This document shows, one piece after another, positions 43,271 through 56,540 of a DNA stretch of 64,000 nucleotides. A program made the position numbers and the translations under genes. A model generated the notes under the pieces. The model was not told the origin of the DNA, did not search any database, and saw only the letters and a list, made by a program, of their open reading frames with translations. Within the stretch, counting starts at the first letter, position 1; each line of letters begins with the position of its first letter. Source of the stretch: Pascua guehoae (Eukaryota > Basidiomycota > Tremellomycetes > Trichosporonales > Trichosporonaceae); the NCBI GenBank assembly GCA_001600415.1, contig BCJX01000011.1, positions 674,962-738,961 of the forward strand, in the 5' to 3' direction.

Positions 43271-45972
43271 ATGGTACGTCTCAAACACCCCCCTCCCGTA
43301 TTCTCGCTCTCTGGCACTGCCTCATCGCGGTGTACACCGCCCGTTACGACCGCGGCCAAGATGGCGTGCTTGTGTTGCTCAGCATGACCCCCGTCCCCGC
43401 CATCCAACATGCGTCCCCCACCAACCCCCCCACCCCTGGGTCTTGGATACAGCTGACACCAGGCCGGCGCTCTCGAGAATGCCAAGAGGGACCTCCCGAA
43501 GATCCGCGACGAGTATCGCGAGAGCATGCTCGGCTCGGTCTTCTCGTGCGTGCGCTTGCCGTTTCCGAGCGAGTAACTGCTGACATTTGCGCTTCTTGTT
43601 CGTGTTCCCTCGTCGTCTCTGTTGTCCTCGTCGTTGGCATTGGTGTGGCTGCGTATTGTCAACCCGTGATTCCCTTGGTCTCGGTGGTCGATTCACCCGC
43701 GCGTTTACGTCCCCGAATGATACAATCGCGCTGCGCGCATCCTGATCTCGTCCTACGACAACCACCTGCTCCCCTGGACGTCTCATTTGCCTCCTCTTGC
43801 GTCTCGCACTGGTCATCACCCTCGTATATTCGTTACGCCCCGTCACATCGTGGACGCACCATCTTGGCCGCTGCCGATGCCACTCGCTCCCACTCATCCC
43901 CTGTCGGTCGCGACTGGAATACAGCGTGTCGGGTCCTGTCGTCATCGGCGAGAACATGCGCGGCTGTGCCATGTACGAACTCGTTCGCGTTGGACACGAT
44001 GAGCTTGTCGGCGGTGAGTTTATCTCTGGGAATGCACGACGGGCTGGGTGACAATACCACTGGACACCGCTCGCCGCCGCGTCACCCTGTCTGATCTGAC
44101 GCTAATCTCCCAGAGGTTATCCGTATCGAGGCGGACCGCACAACCATTCAGGTCTACGAAGAGACGTCCGGTGTCACTGTTGGTGACCCCGTCCTCCGTA
44201 CCGGCAAGCCGCTGTCGGTTGAACTTGGTCCAGGCTTGATGACCAACATTTACGAGTGAGCGCGCACCCTCCGTGAACCCTGCGTGCGATGGCTACTAAC
44301 CCCCGATCAGCGGTATCCAGCGCCCACTCAAGTCCATCAGGGAGAAGTCGAACAGTATCTACATCCCGCGCGGTATCAACACGCAGGCGCTTGACCGCGA
44401 GATCAAGTGGGACTTCAACCCAGCGACGTTCCGCGTCGGCGACCACATCTCGGGCGGTGACATTTTCGGCTCGGTGTACGAAAACTCGCTCGTGGACAAC
44501 CACAAGATTATGCTGCCGCCGCGTGCGATGGGTACGATTACGCACATTGCCGAAAAGGGCGCGTACACTGTCGAGGATGTTGTGCTCGAGACCGAGTTCC
44601 AGGGCAAGACGCAGAAGCACACGCTCATGCAGCTGTGGCCTGTTCGTGCGCCGCGTCCCGTTGCCGACAACGAGCCCGCCGACTACCCTCTCTTCACTGG
44701 CCAGCGTGTTCTGGACGCGCTCTTCCCCGACGTCCAGGGCGGTACGACTGCCATTCCCGGCGCGTTCGGCTGTGGCAAGACTGTCATTTCGCAGGCGCTG
44801 TCCAAGTTCTCCAACTCGGACATTATCATCTACGTCGGCTGCGGCGAGCGCGGCAACGAGATGGCCGAAGTACTTGCCGACTTCCCCGAGCTCACCCTCG
44901 AGCGTGACGGCCGTGAGGAGCCCATCATGAAGCGCACTGCGCTCGTCGCCAACACGTCCAACATGCCCGTCGCCGCCCGTGAGGCCTCTATCTACACTGG
45001 TATCACGCTCTCGGAGTACTTCCGTGACCAGGGCCAGAACGTTGCCATGATGGCCGACTCGTCGTCGCGCTGGGCCGAGGCGCTCCGTGAGATTTCTGGT
45101 CGTCTTGCCGAAATGCCCGCCGACTCTGGTTACCCCGCGTACCTCGGCGCCAAGCTCGCCGGCTTCTACGAGCGTGCGGGCAAGGTCAAGTGTCTCGGTT
45201 CGCCCAACCGCAAGGGTACTGTCTCGATTGTCGGTGCCGTCTCGCCTCCCGGCGGTGACTTTTCCGACCCAGTCACCTCGGCCACCCTTGGTATTGTCCA
45301 GGTCTTCTGGGGTCTGTCCAAGGCCCTCGCCCAGCGCAAGCACTTCCCCTCGGTCGACTGGAAGTGAGTCCAGCGCGAGCGCAGCGAGCGTTGTGGCGTC
45401 ACGATGCCCTTGGTCGTGCATGCTTCCCGCTCTGCTCCTTGCCCTTACTACCGCCCTCTACCGCCTTACTAACCCCCAGCGTCTCGTACTCCAAGTACCT
45501 CAACGTGCTCGACCCCTTCTACGAGAAGAACCACCCTGGCTTTATCGACATGCGCACGCGCACAAAGGAGATTCTGCAAAAGGACAAGGACCTTGCCGAG
45601 ATTGTGCAGCTTGTCGGCAAGTCTGCGCTTGGCGAGGGCGACAAGATTACGCTCGAGGTTGCGCGCATGCTCAAGGACGACTTCCTGCAGCAGAACGGTA
45701 TCTCGGAGTACGACCGGTACTGCCCCTTCTACAAGACGTCTGGCATGCTGCGCAACTTTATCACGTTCAACGACCTCGCGCAAAAGGCCGTCGAGGGAAG
45801 CAATGGCGAGATTACGTTTGCCAAGATTCGCGACGGCGCGGCCGACGTCATGTACAAGCTCTCGCAGCAGAAGTTTGAGTCGCCCAACACACAGTCGGAG
45901 CGCGAGATGCTCGACAAGTTTGACGCCCTCTACAACGAGATCCAGGAGACGTTCCGCCGCATGCAGGAGTAA
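43271..45972 (+). CDS. VMA1: V-type ATPase catalytic subunit A
   Basis: ATP-hydrolysing subunit of the V1 sector that acidifies vacuoles and endosomes. Six exons: 43271-43273, 43463-43545, 43925-44013, 44114-44255, 44311-45363 and 45480-45972, giving 620 residues. The first coding exon is only the ATG; the next begins [20 protein letters not shown]. Conserved blocks: [24 protein letters not shown]-loop GAFGCGKT at 256-263, [48 protein letters not shown] and [14 protein letters not shown]. No intein interrupts the P-loop, unlike some yeast VMA1 genes. Intron 2 (379 nt) is unusually long for this window. The last exon is read in frame to TAA at 45970-45972. Identity is certain. Confidence 0.97.
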
Positions 45973-46971
45973 GGACCGACCCGTATGCGAGCGCTTGGCG
46001 CTAGACGCTAGCGCGCGTGGTGGGTTTCTGGTTTCTGCAGCAGGTCGCCGTTTGCCGGGGTTTGTCGTGCGCGCGTCCCCAAGTAGGAATTAGTAGTTGT
46101 TAGACATGTAGGAGTGAACCGTATGGTGTGGGGCGCGGAAGGGGCGGGGTGGGGGATGTTGGGAAGCAGGGAGGAGCGACGGATTGCAAGGTACATGGAG
46201 GCCAGCGGCAGGGCGCAGAGCAAGCGAACACGGCCATTATCTCTAACCCGTACGTATTGTGCTTTACTAACTGACTGTTGGTTGTTGTTGCCAGGGCTCT
46301 GCCAGTTGCTGGCGTTCTGTCCGCCTGAAAGCAGAGTGCTAGCAGAGCCATAGCTGGCATCTGATTCACTGAACTACTATGCCTGGCTTCTGACTCACTG
46401 AACTGCTCGTCGGACTGGTTCAATGTGGCTATTTGGGGGATTTACGAGCTGCGCCGACAGTGGCACCCAGGAGGCCCAGCAGGCAGCCAGCAGGCGACCT
46501 ACGGTTGTGACTTGTTATTGTGCTATGGCTCAGCTCCGGTCTACTGGCGCATACAAGCTAGCATGCAGCTCTCGCTGTGCTCTGTGCTCAGGCGTGGGCT
46601 AGTCAGCCACACGTCAGCCACCCGTGGGCATCACGTCAGCCAACTGGCAGAAAGTCTCATGGCACTGGGCCATCATTTCCTGGGATTTTCTGCCAGCATC
46701 TGGGGGAGTGCATGGACACGGAGTAGGGCATGTGCTCCGGCGTGGGGCATCAAGGTATGGATGGATCAAGGTATGGGTACATGCATGTGGTGGTACAACC
46801 TCTGTCTCTGTTCGTGCGGTCGCCAGTGGCCGCTGTCCGAGTAAGTTTGGCCCTGGGGGCCTTTTTGTGTGTTTTTCTCTGCGCTTCTCTCCTTTCTCCG
46901 ATGACGTTTGCGTTTCCTCGTGCCGAAACCAGTGTCGTACAGTGTCGTGACACCCAAACCACGAGTAAAAC
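45973..46971. other. Convergent 3' intergenic region
   Basis: 1 kb between the VMA1 stop and the stop of the minus-strand succinyltransferase. Two exact copies of CACGTCAGCCA at 46610-46620 and 46632-46642, 22 bp apart. No gene supported. Confidence 0.55.
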
Positions 46972-48814
46972 TTAATGGAGGAAACCGCGAATGGCGCCGC
47001 CGACGCTCTGGACGTCTAGCAAAAACGTGTCGTGCCCCCACACGCCGCCGAGCTCATAGTAAGAGACGTTGCGGTTTCCAGCGAGTTTGAGAGCGTCTGC
47101 GAGTTCGCGCTGCTGCTCGACGTTGAAGAGGACGTCGGACTGGACGCCGAGGACGAGTGCGGGGATATCGCGGAGGCGCGCGAGGCCGTCTGCGAGGTCC
47201 TGGATGTGTGGCGAGGTGGACATTGGGATGAAGCGTTCTTTTGCGTCCTTTGCCTGTGTGCGCTCGAGGGGGTCGAGGGAGGCTGAGCGCGGGGACGGCG
47301 GGCGGGAGGTGGTGGGGACGGATGCCGAGATGGCGGGCGGGTCCGAGGGGAGGGGGAAGGGGGGTGCGTCGGGGTATGCGGTGTTGAACTTGTTTGCGAG
47401 GGATGTGAGGGCGGGCGAGGTCATGTCAAAGAGGTCCATGGCCTTTGAGAGGTAGATGAGGCTGTTTGCGTCGTACGTGAGGCAGAACCGCTCGCCCTGG
47501 TGGTCGAGATATGTCTCGATGAGGAAATCGGGCGAGAGGCGCGGCGTGCCCGGCCCATCTTGCTCCTCGGCGCTCAGCTGGCGGCGGCCGAAACGCTGCT
47601 CCCACTCGGGTCCAGAGCGGTAGGTAATGGTGGCAATCTGGCGGGCGAGCTTCATGCCCTCGTGCGGCGGAATCCCGTCGTAGTAGTTGCCCCGGTTCCA
47701 GTTGGGGTCGCTCATGAGCACCGACCGCTGCGCGTACCGCATCCCCACGCCGTTCAGGCCCGACCGCCCGCTCGCCGAAATGGACGCCACGCGCCCCACG
47801 CGCCCGGGGGCAAGGTAGGCCATGCTGAGCGCACTCATCCCCCCCATGCTGCTCCCGATACACGCGTACACGCGCTCAATGCCCAGATAGTCGAGCAGGC
47901 CCAGCTGCGCACGCGTCATGTCGTGGATCGACAGCAGAGGGAACCGCGTCGCCCACCGCACATGCCCGTCGCCCGGGGGGTACGGCGACGACGGCCCCGT
48001 CGACCCAAAACAGCCCCCCAGGACATTGGTGCAAATCACAAAGAACCGGTTCGTGTCAATCGACTTGCCGGGCCCCACAAAGTCCTCCCACCACCCGGGA
48101 CGCGAAGACGTCCCCGCCGCCACGTCGTTGCCGCCAGACGCAACGTGCGACGACGCACTCAGGCCCGTGTGCAGGATGATCGCATTGTCGCGTGCCGCGT
48201 TCAGCGTGCCCCATGTTTCGTATGCGATTTGGAACGGCGGCAGCGGCGTCGGCGAGTAGATGAGCGGCAGCGGGTCGAGCGAGTGGTAGTGCAGGGTTGT
48301 GGGCGGGGGCTGGGGGTTAGCACCGCCGAGCGGAAGGAGGGGAGAGGTAGGAGGGGGGACGGAGGAGGGGGGACGGAGGAGGGGGGCGGTAGGGAAGGGC
48401 ACGCGGGAGCAGGTTGCATTTTGTAACAAACAAGTGCTGGACATCCACCGCCGTCACCAGTAAAGGGACAATGGTGTACCAAGACATACTAGCGGCAGCC
48501 ACGCGGTGCCAAGGCCGTGTAGGAGGCAATGGCATGTGGTCAACCCGACAGGCGGCGGCAGGATCACTCGCAGCATGGGCTCGTCTGGGCATCCGACACG
48601 GCCAGAATGCCACACCGCCACTGTCACTGCGCGATGCCACTTTGGATGGCACCCCCCGATGCGACTTGGATGCGACTTGGATGCCACTTTGGATGCCACT
48701 GCCACTGTTGCTGCCACTGCCCTGCCACTGCCCAAGACCACCACCTGCCACTGCCGGCCACCACCCTCCACTGCCAGACCACCCCCAGCCCACTGCCGAC
48801 CACCACCAGCCCAC

Positions 48815-48860
<46 letters not shown>

Positions 48861-49341
48861 TTTCCTTTTACCAACTTGAAGGGTGTAAAAAAAAAGGGCC
48901 CCCCCCCCCCCCCCCCCCCCCCCGCCCCCGGCCAAACACTCACAATATAACAAGCCTCGGCCTCGCCCTCATCCTTCTCCCGCCCCTCGAGCGCCTTTGC
49001 GTCCTCGCGAATCTGCGCGTCCCGGCGCGCAATCTCTGCCGCCGCTGCTCCACTCTGACCCTCACTGCCCTCACGATTCCGCCCGAGACCGAGGATATCC
49101 GGCGCCCGCGGCACAGGCTTGGACGTGAGCCCAAACCCGCCGGGCGAAAAGGCCGGGCGGCGGCGGCTGGGGATCTGCGGCGCCGTGGGCGGGACGAACG
49201 GGGGTGCCGGGGCGGGGAGGGAGGTGGCCTGGGCCAAGGCCGCGGTGTCGAGGTGGAGTTTGGAGAGGTGGGGTTTGCGTGCGAGCGGGCGGTGGGGGCG
49301 GGAGGGGAGGTGGAGGTGGCGCGGGAGGGGNNNNNNNNNNN
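46972..49341 (-). CDS. Serine O-succinyltransferase-type enzyme (homoserine O-acetyltransferase fold), start hidden in gap
   Basis: Alpha/beta-hydrolase acyltransferase of the cysA/cys2 group, which activates L-serine for cysteine synthesis in fungal mitochondria. Exon 2 is 46972-48309 and exon 1 ends at 48944, phases matching (ACYI to PPPTT) over a 634-nt intron. Exon 2 holds FQIAYETWGTLNAARDNAI, NVLGGCFGSTGPSSPYP, the nucleophile elbow GSSMGGM, IPPHEGMKLARQIATITYRS, ETYLDHQGERFCLTYDANSL and the acid/base parts VQSDVLF and WGHDTFLLD. IPPHEGMKLA and FCLTYDANS favour serine O-succinyltransferase over MET2. Exon 1 carries basic sequence (RPLARKPHLSKLHLDTAAL) suited to a mitochondrial presequence. 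No ATG is in frame up to the 11-N gap at 49331-49341, and TTCACC precedes the gap on the coding strand, so the start probably lies in it. Confidence 0.85.
48310..48943 (-). other. Poly-G-bearing intron of the succinyltransferase gene
   Basis: 634-nt intron (GTGAGT donor at 48943, branch GCTAAC, acceptor CCCAG at 48310). On the coding strand it contains runs of 25 G and 45 G and many GGCAGTGG repeats. It is several times the usual intron length here. Confidence 0.7.
48690..48923. repeat. CACTGCC minisatellite with C45 and C25 homopolymers
   Basis: Imperfect CCACTGCC/CCACCACC units at 48690-48815, C45 at 48816-48860 and C25 at 48899-48923 (plus-strand view), separated by 38 nt including an A9 run. 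Confidence 0.9.
49331..49341. other. Assembly gap (11 N)
   Basis: Eleven undetermined bases flanked by GGAGGGG and GGTGAAGG purine-rich sequence; see the succinyltransferase entry for its probable effect. Confidence 0.99.
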
Positions 49342-50412
49342 GGTGAAGGTGGTGGTGTGGTGTGGTGTGGGGAGGGGGCGAGGTGGTGTGGGGAGCAGGC
49401 GGGTACAGATGTGGTCGAGAGGTGTTGGGGTGCGACGCGATGAGGATGGGATGCGATGTGGTGCAGGTTTTCGAGCGTCCGGTGTCGAGGTCGTCGTCTC
49501 GAGTGAGTGAGAGTGAGTTAGCATCAAAGCCTAGTTATCGGCACAGACTTGTGAGTGGTCCCGGCCGGCCCCACATCATGGCCGCTGCGCGCTGCATGCT
49601 CTCATGACATGGAGAGCACGACGAGGTGGTGTTGTAGTGCAAGAGGCTTTGTCAGAAATCCGAGCACGCCATCAGTCGCATTCGACGCGGGGTCCCCGCA
49701 AACATGACCAAAATTCGGCATCTCGCGTGCAATGGTCGTGCGCCGGGCCCTGGGGCCCTGGTTCGGAATTTGTAGCCATGACGACAGCAGATGCCGCCGG
49801 ATCCAGGCATATCCCATGTGGACGTGCGTGGGCGCGTGCGATGGCGCGAGGTAGGGCCATCTCCGAATCGGCCAGTGGGTGGGGTGACATGCTTGTGGCA
49901 CAGTCAGTGTGTGTGGCAGAATCGAGTGGCAGCGAGGATACACTCTCCGTTCCCCACTCCTCCGTTGCTTCAAGTGATGCGCTGGGCGTTCGAGGGCATC
50001 GTTCGGCATGGTTGCTTTATGGCCACAGCTTTATGGTCACAGCTTTATGGCCACAGGACGTATCATGCCTATCTATGTACATATGGGGATCTCCGTGCAG
50101 GGTATGAGAAAAATATGCCGGGTTCGACCCTCTACAACCCTCTGGGACCCCTCAATGAAGCTCATCCGCACAGCTCATCTGCTCAACCTCTTTGTGTTCC
50201 GGACCGGATCTAGCCATGCGTTGGCCAGCTACCCAATCTCCGCCGAGACCACAATGCACCCGCTCCCCAACCACCACCCCTCTCCCCGCACCAACCCTCC
50301 CGACCCCCTGGCTGTTCCACTGCGGCCCCGGCGGCGCTGGCACCCTGGTGACCCGCCTACCCACCACCATGCCTCCGTCTCTGGTACCACCCACCCCCGC
50401 CATACTCCCACG
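49342..50412. other. Intergenic with 15-bp tandem repeat
   Basis: About 1.07 kb, no gene supported. It starts with GGTGTGGGG repeats next to the gap, contains three tandem copies of a 15-bp unit (tttatggccacagct-like) at about 50014-50058, and CCACCACC-rich sequence before the 3' end of the next minus-strand gene. Confidence 0.6.
50014..50058. repeat. Three 15-bp tandem copies
   Basis: The unit GCTTTATGGCCACA recurs three times, the middle copy carrying one substitution (ggtcaca). Confidence 0.85.
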
Positions 50413-53400
50413 CTACCCGTCCGAATCAACTAACACCGGATCGTCCTCTGCGCCCGTCGCAGCACAGCGCGTCGACTGCGACCTCGACCGTGTGGATATC
50501 GGCGTGGATCGCTGCGACAGCGGCGGGTCGTCGTCGTCACTGTCAATGACAATGACCCCGGTCTCTCCCGGGGCCGTAGTCGGCCTCACGCGAGGACGCG
50601 TCTTGCGGGCCGTTCCACTAGCACCAGCACCTGGGGACACTGTAGCAGTCCCCGCGGCTGGCCCATCCTTGGGTTTCCTTCGAGGGGGCACCTGGACGGC
50701 CTGCGCATCCACATTCGTGGCCGTAGCTTGCTTGCTGCTCGACGACGCCGGGATGGCCTTCTCAATCGCCTCGATCGACGCCGAGCTCGCCTTGTATCGC
50801 GCAGCCCAGTCGTGCGCGGGGCGATGCGTGTTTTCCGAGGCAAACTTCTCCCAGTATGCCATGGACGCCTTTTCCGAATCGGTCCCCGCCGGATTGATGC
50901 GTATGTAATAGGCCATGGCGACCTGCTCGTCGGGTGTCAACGACGCATACATGTGCGCCGGGCGCTTCGCTACACGGGTCGAATCCTTGTGGGGCGACGT
51001 GAGGTCTCGCTTACGCTTAAGCGTACTTGGAGCCGGCTCGGGCATACTCGTACTTGGTCCCGGCTGGGCGTCGACGGCAGAGCGCGAAGACGGACCGACG
51101 GGCGGAGGACGTTGTCGTTGCGTGCTCGGGCCGGGCTCTGGTCCTGGCATCGGCTCCCAACGCCATGCCGATGGATCGTGATGCAGACGAACCGCCATCA
51201 TCTCCTGCGTCATTGCCAGTCGCTGGGCGAAAGCTTCCTCTCCGCTCCTTGCGAGTATTGGTTGCGGGTGATACGGCAGCCCTGGTGGCTGCTGCGGTGG
51301 GAATGCGATGCGCCGGGCGTATGCCTCATCTCCGCTAGAAAATACTCGCCGTGCTGCTGGCGGTGGCGCTGGAGGTGCAGACGGTTCACCCATCGTCGAC
51401 CCGTTTCCTGCCACTCTCGATCGTAATGCCATTTGATGGTGGCTCGTGGCTGGCGGAGGCGTATCAAAGCCAACGCGATCGTCTGAGCCAGCCCGATTGT
51501 CTGACCCAGCCCGGTCGTCTGAACCAAGGCCAACGCGATTGTCATACTTGGCCGCTGCCTGGACAAGGCTCCGGTGTTGGTTCATCATCGGCTTTGAGAA
51601 ACGTCCGGTTTTATTCTGCCATTCTTGTGAAAGGGTCCGCCACTTCACCTTGTTGTAGGTGGGATACTGCGAGTCAGCATAGAAATAAGTCATAAAACTA
51701 CCAACCAGATGGACAAGTTCTTCAATGACGGCCTCAGAGTCGTGGCTGTTGACGTAATCGAGCACCATCCCGAGGACAGCTGGAGGCGGAGGTTGAACAG
51801 TATGTGTGGCTGCCGTTTTTCTCGGGACTTGTTTGTACCTGAAGACACTAAACTGTCCCTCCTGGCGCTCATACTGGTCAAGCAGCCGTATCCACTCCTG
51901 GGTCGAGAACGAACCGTACCGGTCCGACAGGTGGACACCTGCGCGTACGTCCCATGGGGAGGTCTTCCTGGAAGGGGGGCATTCTTTGCACAAAATGCCA
52001 TACTCGTTGCGAAGAATCTCAAATGTCTCAGCGAGGGTCCAGAGTCCATTAATATAGCGTGCAAAACCGCGGTGCTTGTAGTCCGAATTGCCGTTGCCAT
52101 GCGTGGCAGCGCGGCCGTCTTTGCGGTGACCAGCTGCCGGCGCGTTTGGTGCTGCGTCAGGCTTTGGCGTTGGCTTTGGCGTTGACTTTGGCTTTGGCGC
52201 CGCAGCATTGGGATTTGGCTTTGGATTTAGATGTGGCGTCGGCTTTGTTGCAGGGCCAGCGTCAGGCTTTGGCATTGTTGCAGCGCGAGCGTCGAACAAC
52301 AGGGGTGCAGCGTATGACTTTGGTGCAACTCGCACGTCTGGGTGAACGTTCGGGATGTGTGCGTCGGGTTTTAGGGCAGCGCGAGCGTTGGGGTGAACGT
52401 TCGGGACGTGGGTGTCGGTCCTTGGCTTTGGTGCAACGCCGACGTCGGGTTTTGGAGTTGGTGCAGGGCGAGTGTCGGGAAGTGATGTAGCGTCACGCTT
52501 TGGGCCAGGATGAGCATCGGCCGGTGGCGCAGAACGATCGTCTATGGCGCGAACAGCTGTCGGAGCATTTGGTGCCGCCGGAGCACCAGGTAATGGTGCA
52601 GTGTCGGGCTTTGGTGCTGCATGAGCTTCGGGCTGCGGCGCTGCACGAGCTTCGGTCTGTAGCTTTGGTGCAGCGCGAGCATCGGACTCAACGTTCTGGG
52701 CGGCCTCGACGACCTCGGTGCCAGACTGCGGCGCGGACAATGTAGACACTGGCGACGGAGCCGTCGTAGTCGAGCCCGCTCCGTACCGTACTCGGACGGA
52801 AACTGGGCGCGGGCGTGAGGGGATCCGACATGGGCTGGCATGAGCAATCCGCAGGTGGTCGCTCCCGACAGAGTACTCACTCCGTGGTGAGATGAAACTC
52901 TAGATCCCAGACGCTGTCGAATCCGACGCCGCAATCCGAGCAACTCGTGCTCGAGATAGAGCTCCCCTCCCAGATGCTGAAGAGCTGGGTGTGGCGCGGT
53001 GGGCCGCCGACTCGCATGTCTACCCATCCGTAGTCTTCGCCGAGGAACATGCCCTCCTCTACGCAGTCGACGATCCATTGGGCTCGGAGCAGGACCTTTG
53101 TCTTCCAACGAGGAGGTTCTCCGCCCTTGACTGACGTGAGGGCAAGTTCTCCGCGATTTATCGACGCAATCAGCTGGCTCTTCCTTCTCTTCTTGAGCCA
53201 CACAGGGTGGCAGTACGCGTCAAAGATGTGCTTGTCACTTGCGTCCAATACCAGCAGTGATACCGAGGGATCCGTGGGGTTGACCGCCAATTCACCCCCT
53301 TCGCTCTGAGTGTTAGATGTTAGACTACGTGAGTGCCAACGGCCGGGCGAGTGCTGGGCGCGCCCATGCTGCGGCGTCGCGCCAGCTTTGTTTCGGCTCA

Positions 53401-53581
53401 CAATGACATGCTGGGCGAGCTGGTAGCGGCCGCGCAAGCTCGTATCGAGATAGATCTTCAGGGGCTGCCCCGACGACTTGTCGACAAAGATTGACCCCTT
53501 CTCCGTGCCGCCCTGCGGGTACATGGGCTGTTGTGGGGTGACGACATGGCGCTCTTCCGACTGCGACACGCCGTCGGTCAT
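50413..53581 (-). CDS. BRCT, C2HC finger and Myb-like protein, Rap1-like
   Basis: Three exons on the minus strand: 53402-53581, 52881-53305 and 50413-52834, total 1008 codons exactly. Residues about 28-165 form a BRCT domain: IFVDKSSGQPLKIYLD, YQLAQHVISEGGELAV, VSLLVLDASD, and the late Trp-Cys helix AQWIVDCVEEGMFLG. After it CSDCGVGFDSVWDLEFH plus a Cys gained through the 46-nt intron gives C-x2-C-x12-H-x5-C, a zinc finger completed only by splicing. Residues about 220-440 are Pro/Ala/Lys repeats of KPDxAP type. Two helical blocks follow (near 458-540 and 568-625) and a Myb-like segment near 835-900 (LTPDEQVAMAYYIRIN ... HRPAHDWAARYK). BRCT then Myb order suggests a Rap1-type telomere or heterochromatin protein, but this is inference. 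A 36-nt GT-AG in-frame segment near 51685-51720 could be another intron. Confidence 0.75.
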
Positions 53582-54101
53582 GGTGTTGCGGATTCAGTCA
53601 TGGAAGAATCAGAGGAACGGAGGTAGTGTGAGGCGTGGAGCGTGTAGTGAAGCTACTCTTTATGCGGAATGGACAACTGGTGCAAGTGGTGAAACGGCGC
53701 GATGGGTGATGTGGGATATGACGAGGAAGAGGATGAGGATGAGAACGGCGACCTCCACCAGCTCGCCACTTCTGAAACCTGGAATCAACTTCGGTAGTAG
53801 CTTAGTGGTAACTCTGATACTGCCCCTGGTGTGGCGTGCCTAAAATCGTAACCTAATAGGCGATCTATATATGTGCTTGCCTATTTTGCCACGTGGGTTT
53901 GCGTAGGGTCGTCAGTTGCGAGCGACTTGTCATCGTCCCCGAGTTGATGTCGTCCAAGCAGTCGCGACTGACCAAAGGACCAACATCCATCACAATCTCC
54001 AGTCACTCTCTTCTGCTCTTCATTACAACCATTGCGTCCCACAACAAGACCATCAACCTCGACACATAGACACTTCCGACTGACCTAGAGAAGCGCGCAA
54101 G
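53582..54101. promoter_or_regulatory. Divergent promoter of Rap1-like gene and RPT1
   Basis: 520 bp between start codons. At 53885-53897 the plus strand reads TTTGCCACGTGGG: the reverse complement contains CGTGGCAAA, one base from the proteasome control element GGTGGCAAA of ascomycete yeasts, overlapping a CCACGTGG palindrome (53890-53897). It is about 205 bp before the RPT1 ATG. Confidence 0.5.
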
Positions 54102-56074
<1,973 letters not shown>

Positions 56075-56185
56075 AGTGTTGGTGCAGCAAATGGAGAGCA
56101 GAAGGCGGCAAGCGGCGAGGCGGGGCCGGCGCAGTGTATTGCATACATAGGCATGGATGTCATGATAAGAGCCGTGTGGGGCGTG

Positions 56186-56291
56186 GGCTGGGGGTGGGCT
56201 GGGGTGGTGTGAGCTGGGGCTGATTGGTGTAGGCTGAGCTGGGGCTGTCTGGTGTGGGCTGAGCCGGGGCTGACTGGTGAAGGCTGAGCTG
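56186..56291. repeat. GCTGAGCTGGGGCTG minisatellite
   Basis: Imperfect units of about 26-30 bp (GGCTGAGCTGGGGCTGnntGGTGtg) repeated roughly four times. Confidence 0.8.
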
Positions 56292-56511
56292 CTGGGTTTA
56301 CCGGAGTGTATTGACTGATCCAGCGAGCGACCCAGGTAGGCAACCTGATCGTTCCAGGTACCTCGTTCCCAGCTCCACTGTGACAAGGGGGACGGGACTC
56401 CCTGCCGCACCAACAATAGCACCCCGGTTGTGCTCTCGGCGACGATGACAGGGCTGCCCATGTTGATATTCGATCAGAGATGTAGACGTCACTTCTGCTA
56501 GGTACAGATCG

Positions 56512-56540
56512 TGTACAGATCGTGTACAGATCGTGTACAG
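56512..56540. repeat. 11-bp tandem repeat
   Basis: ACAGATCGTGT repeated in tandem, two full copies plus partial copies at both ends. Confidence 0.85.

Noticed and set aside
43546..43924. Hidden exon in the 379-nt VMA1 intron
   Set aside because: Flanking exons already join into the conserved [10 protein letters not shown] sequence, leaving no missing residues.
44759..44782. Possible VMA1 intein at the P-loop
   Set aside because: The coding sequence runs through GAFGCGKT without any insertion.
46972..48309. Naming the enzyme MET2 (homoserine O-acetyltransferase)
   Set aside because: IPPHEGMKLARQ and FCLTYDANSL blocks and the mitochondrial-like N-terminus fit the serine O-succinyltransferase branch better; assay or phylogeny would decide.
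48414..49510. Long frames through poly-C/poly-G encoding poly-Pro or poly-Gly
   Set aside because: Artefact of homopolymers and repeats in the succinyltransferase intron, also running through the N gap.
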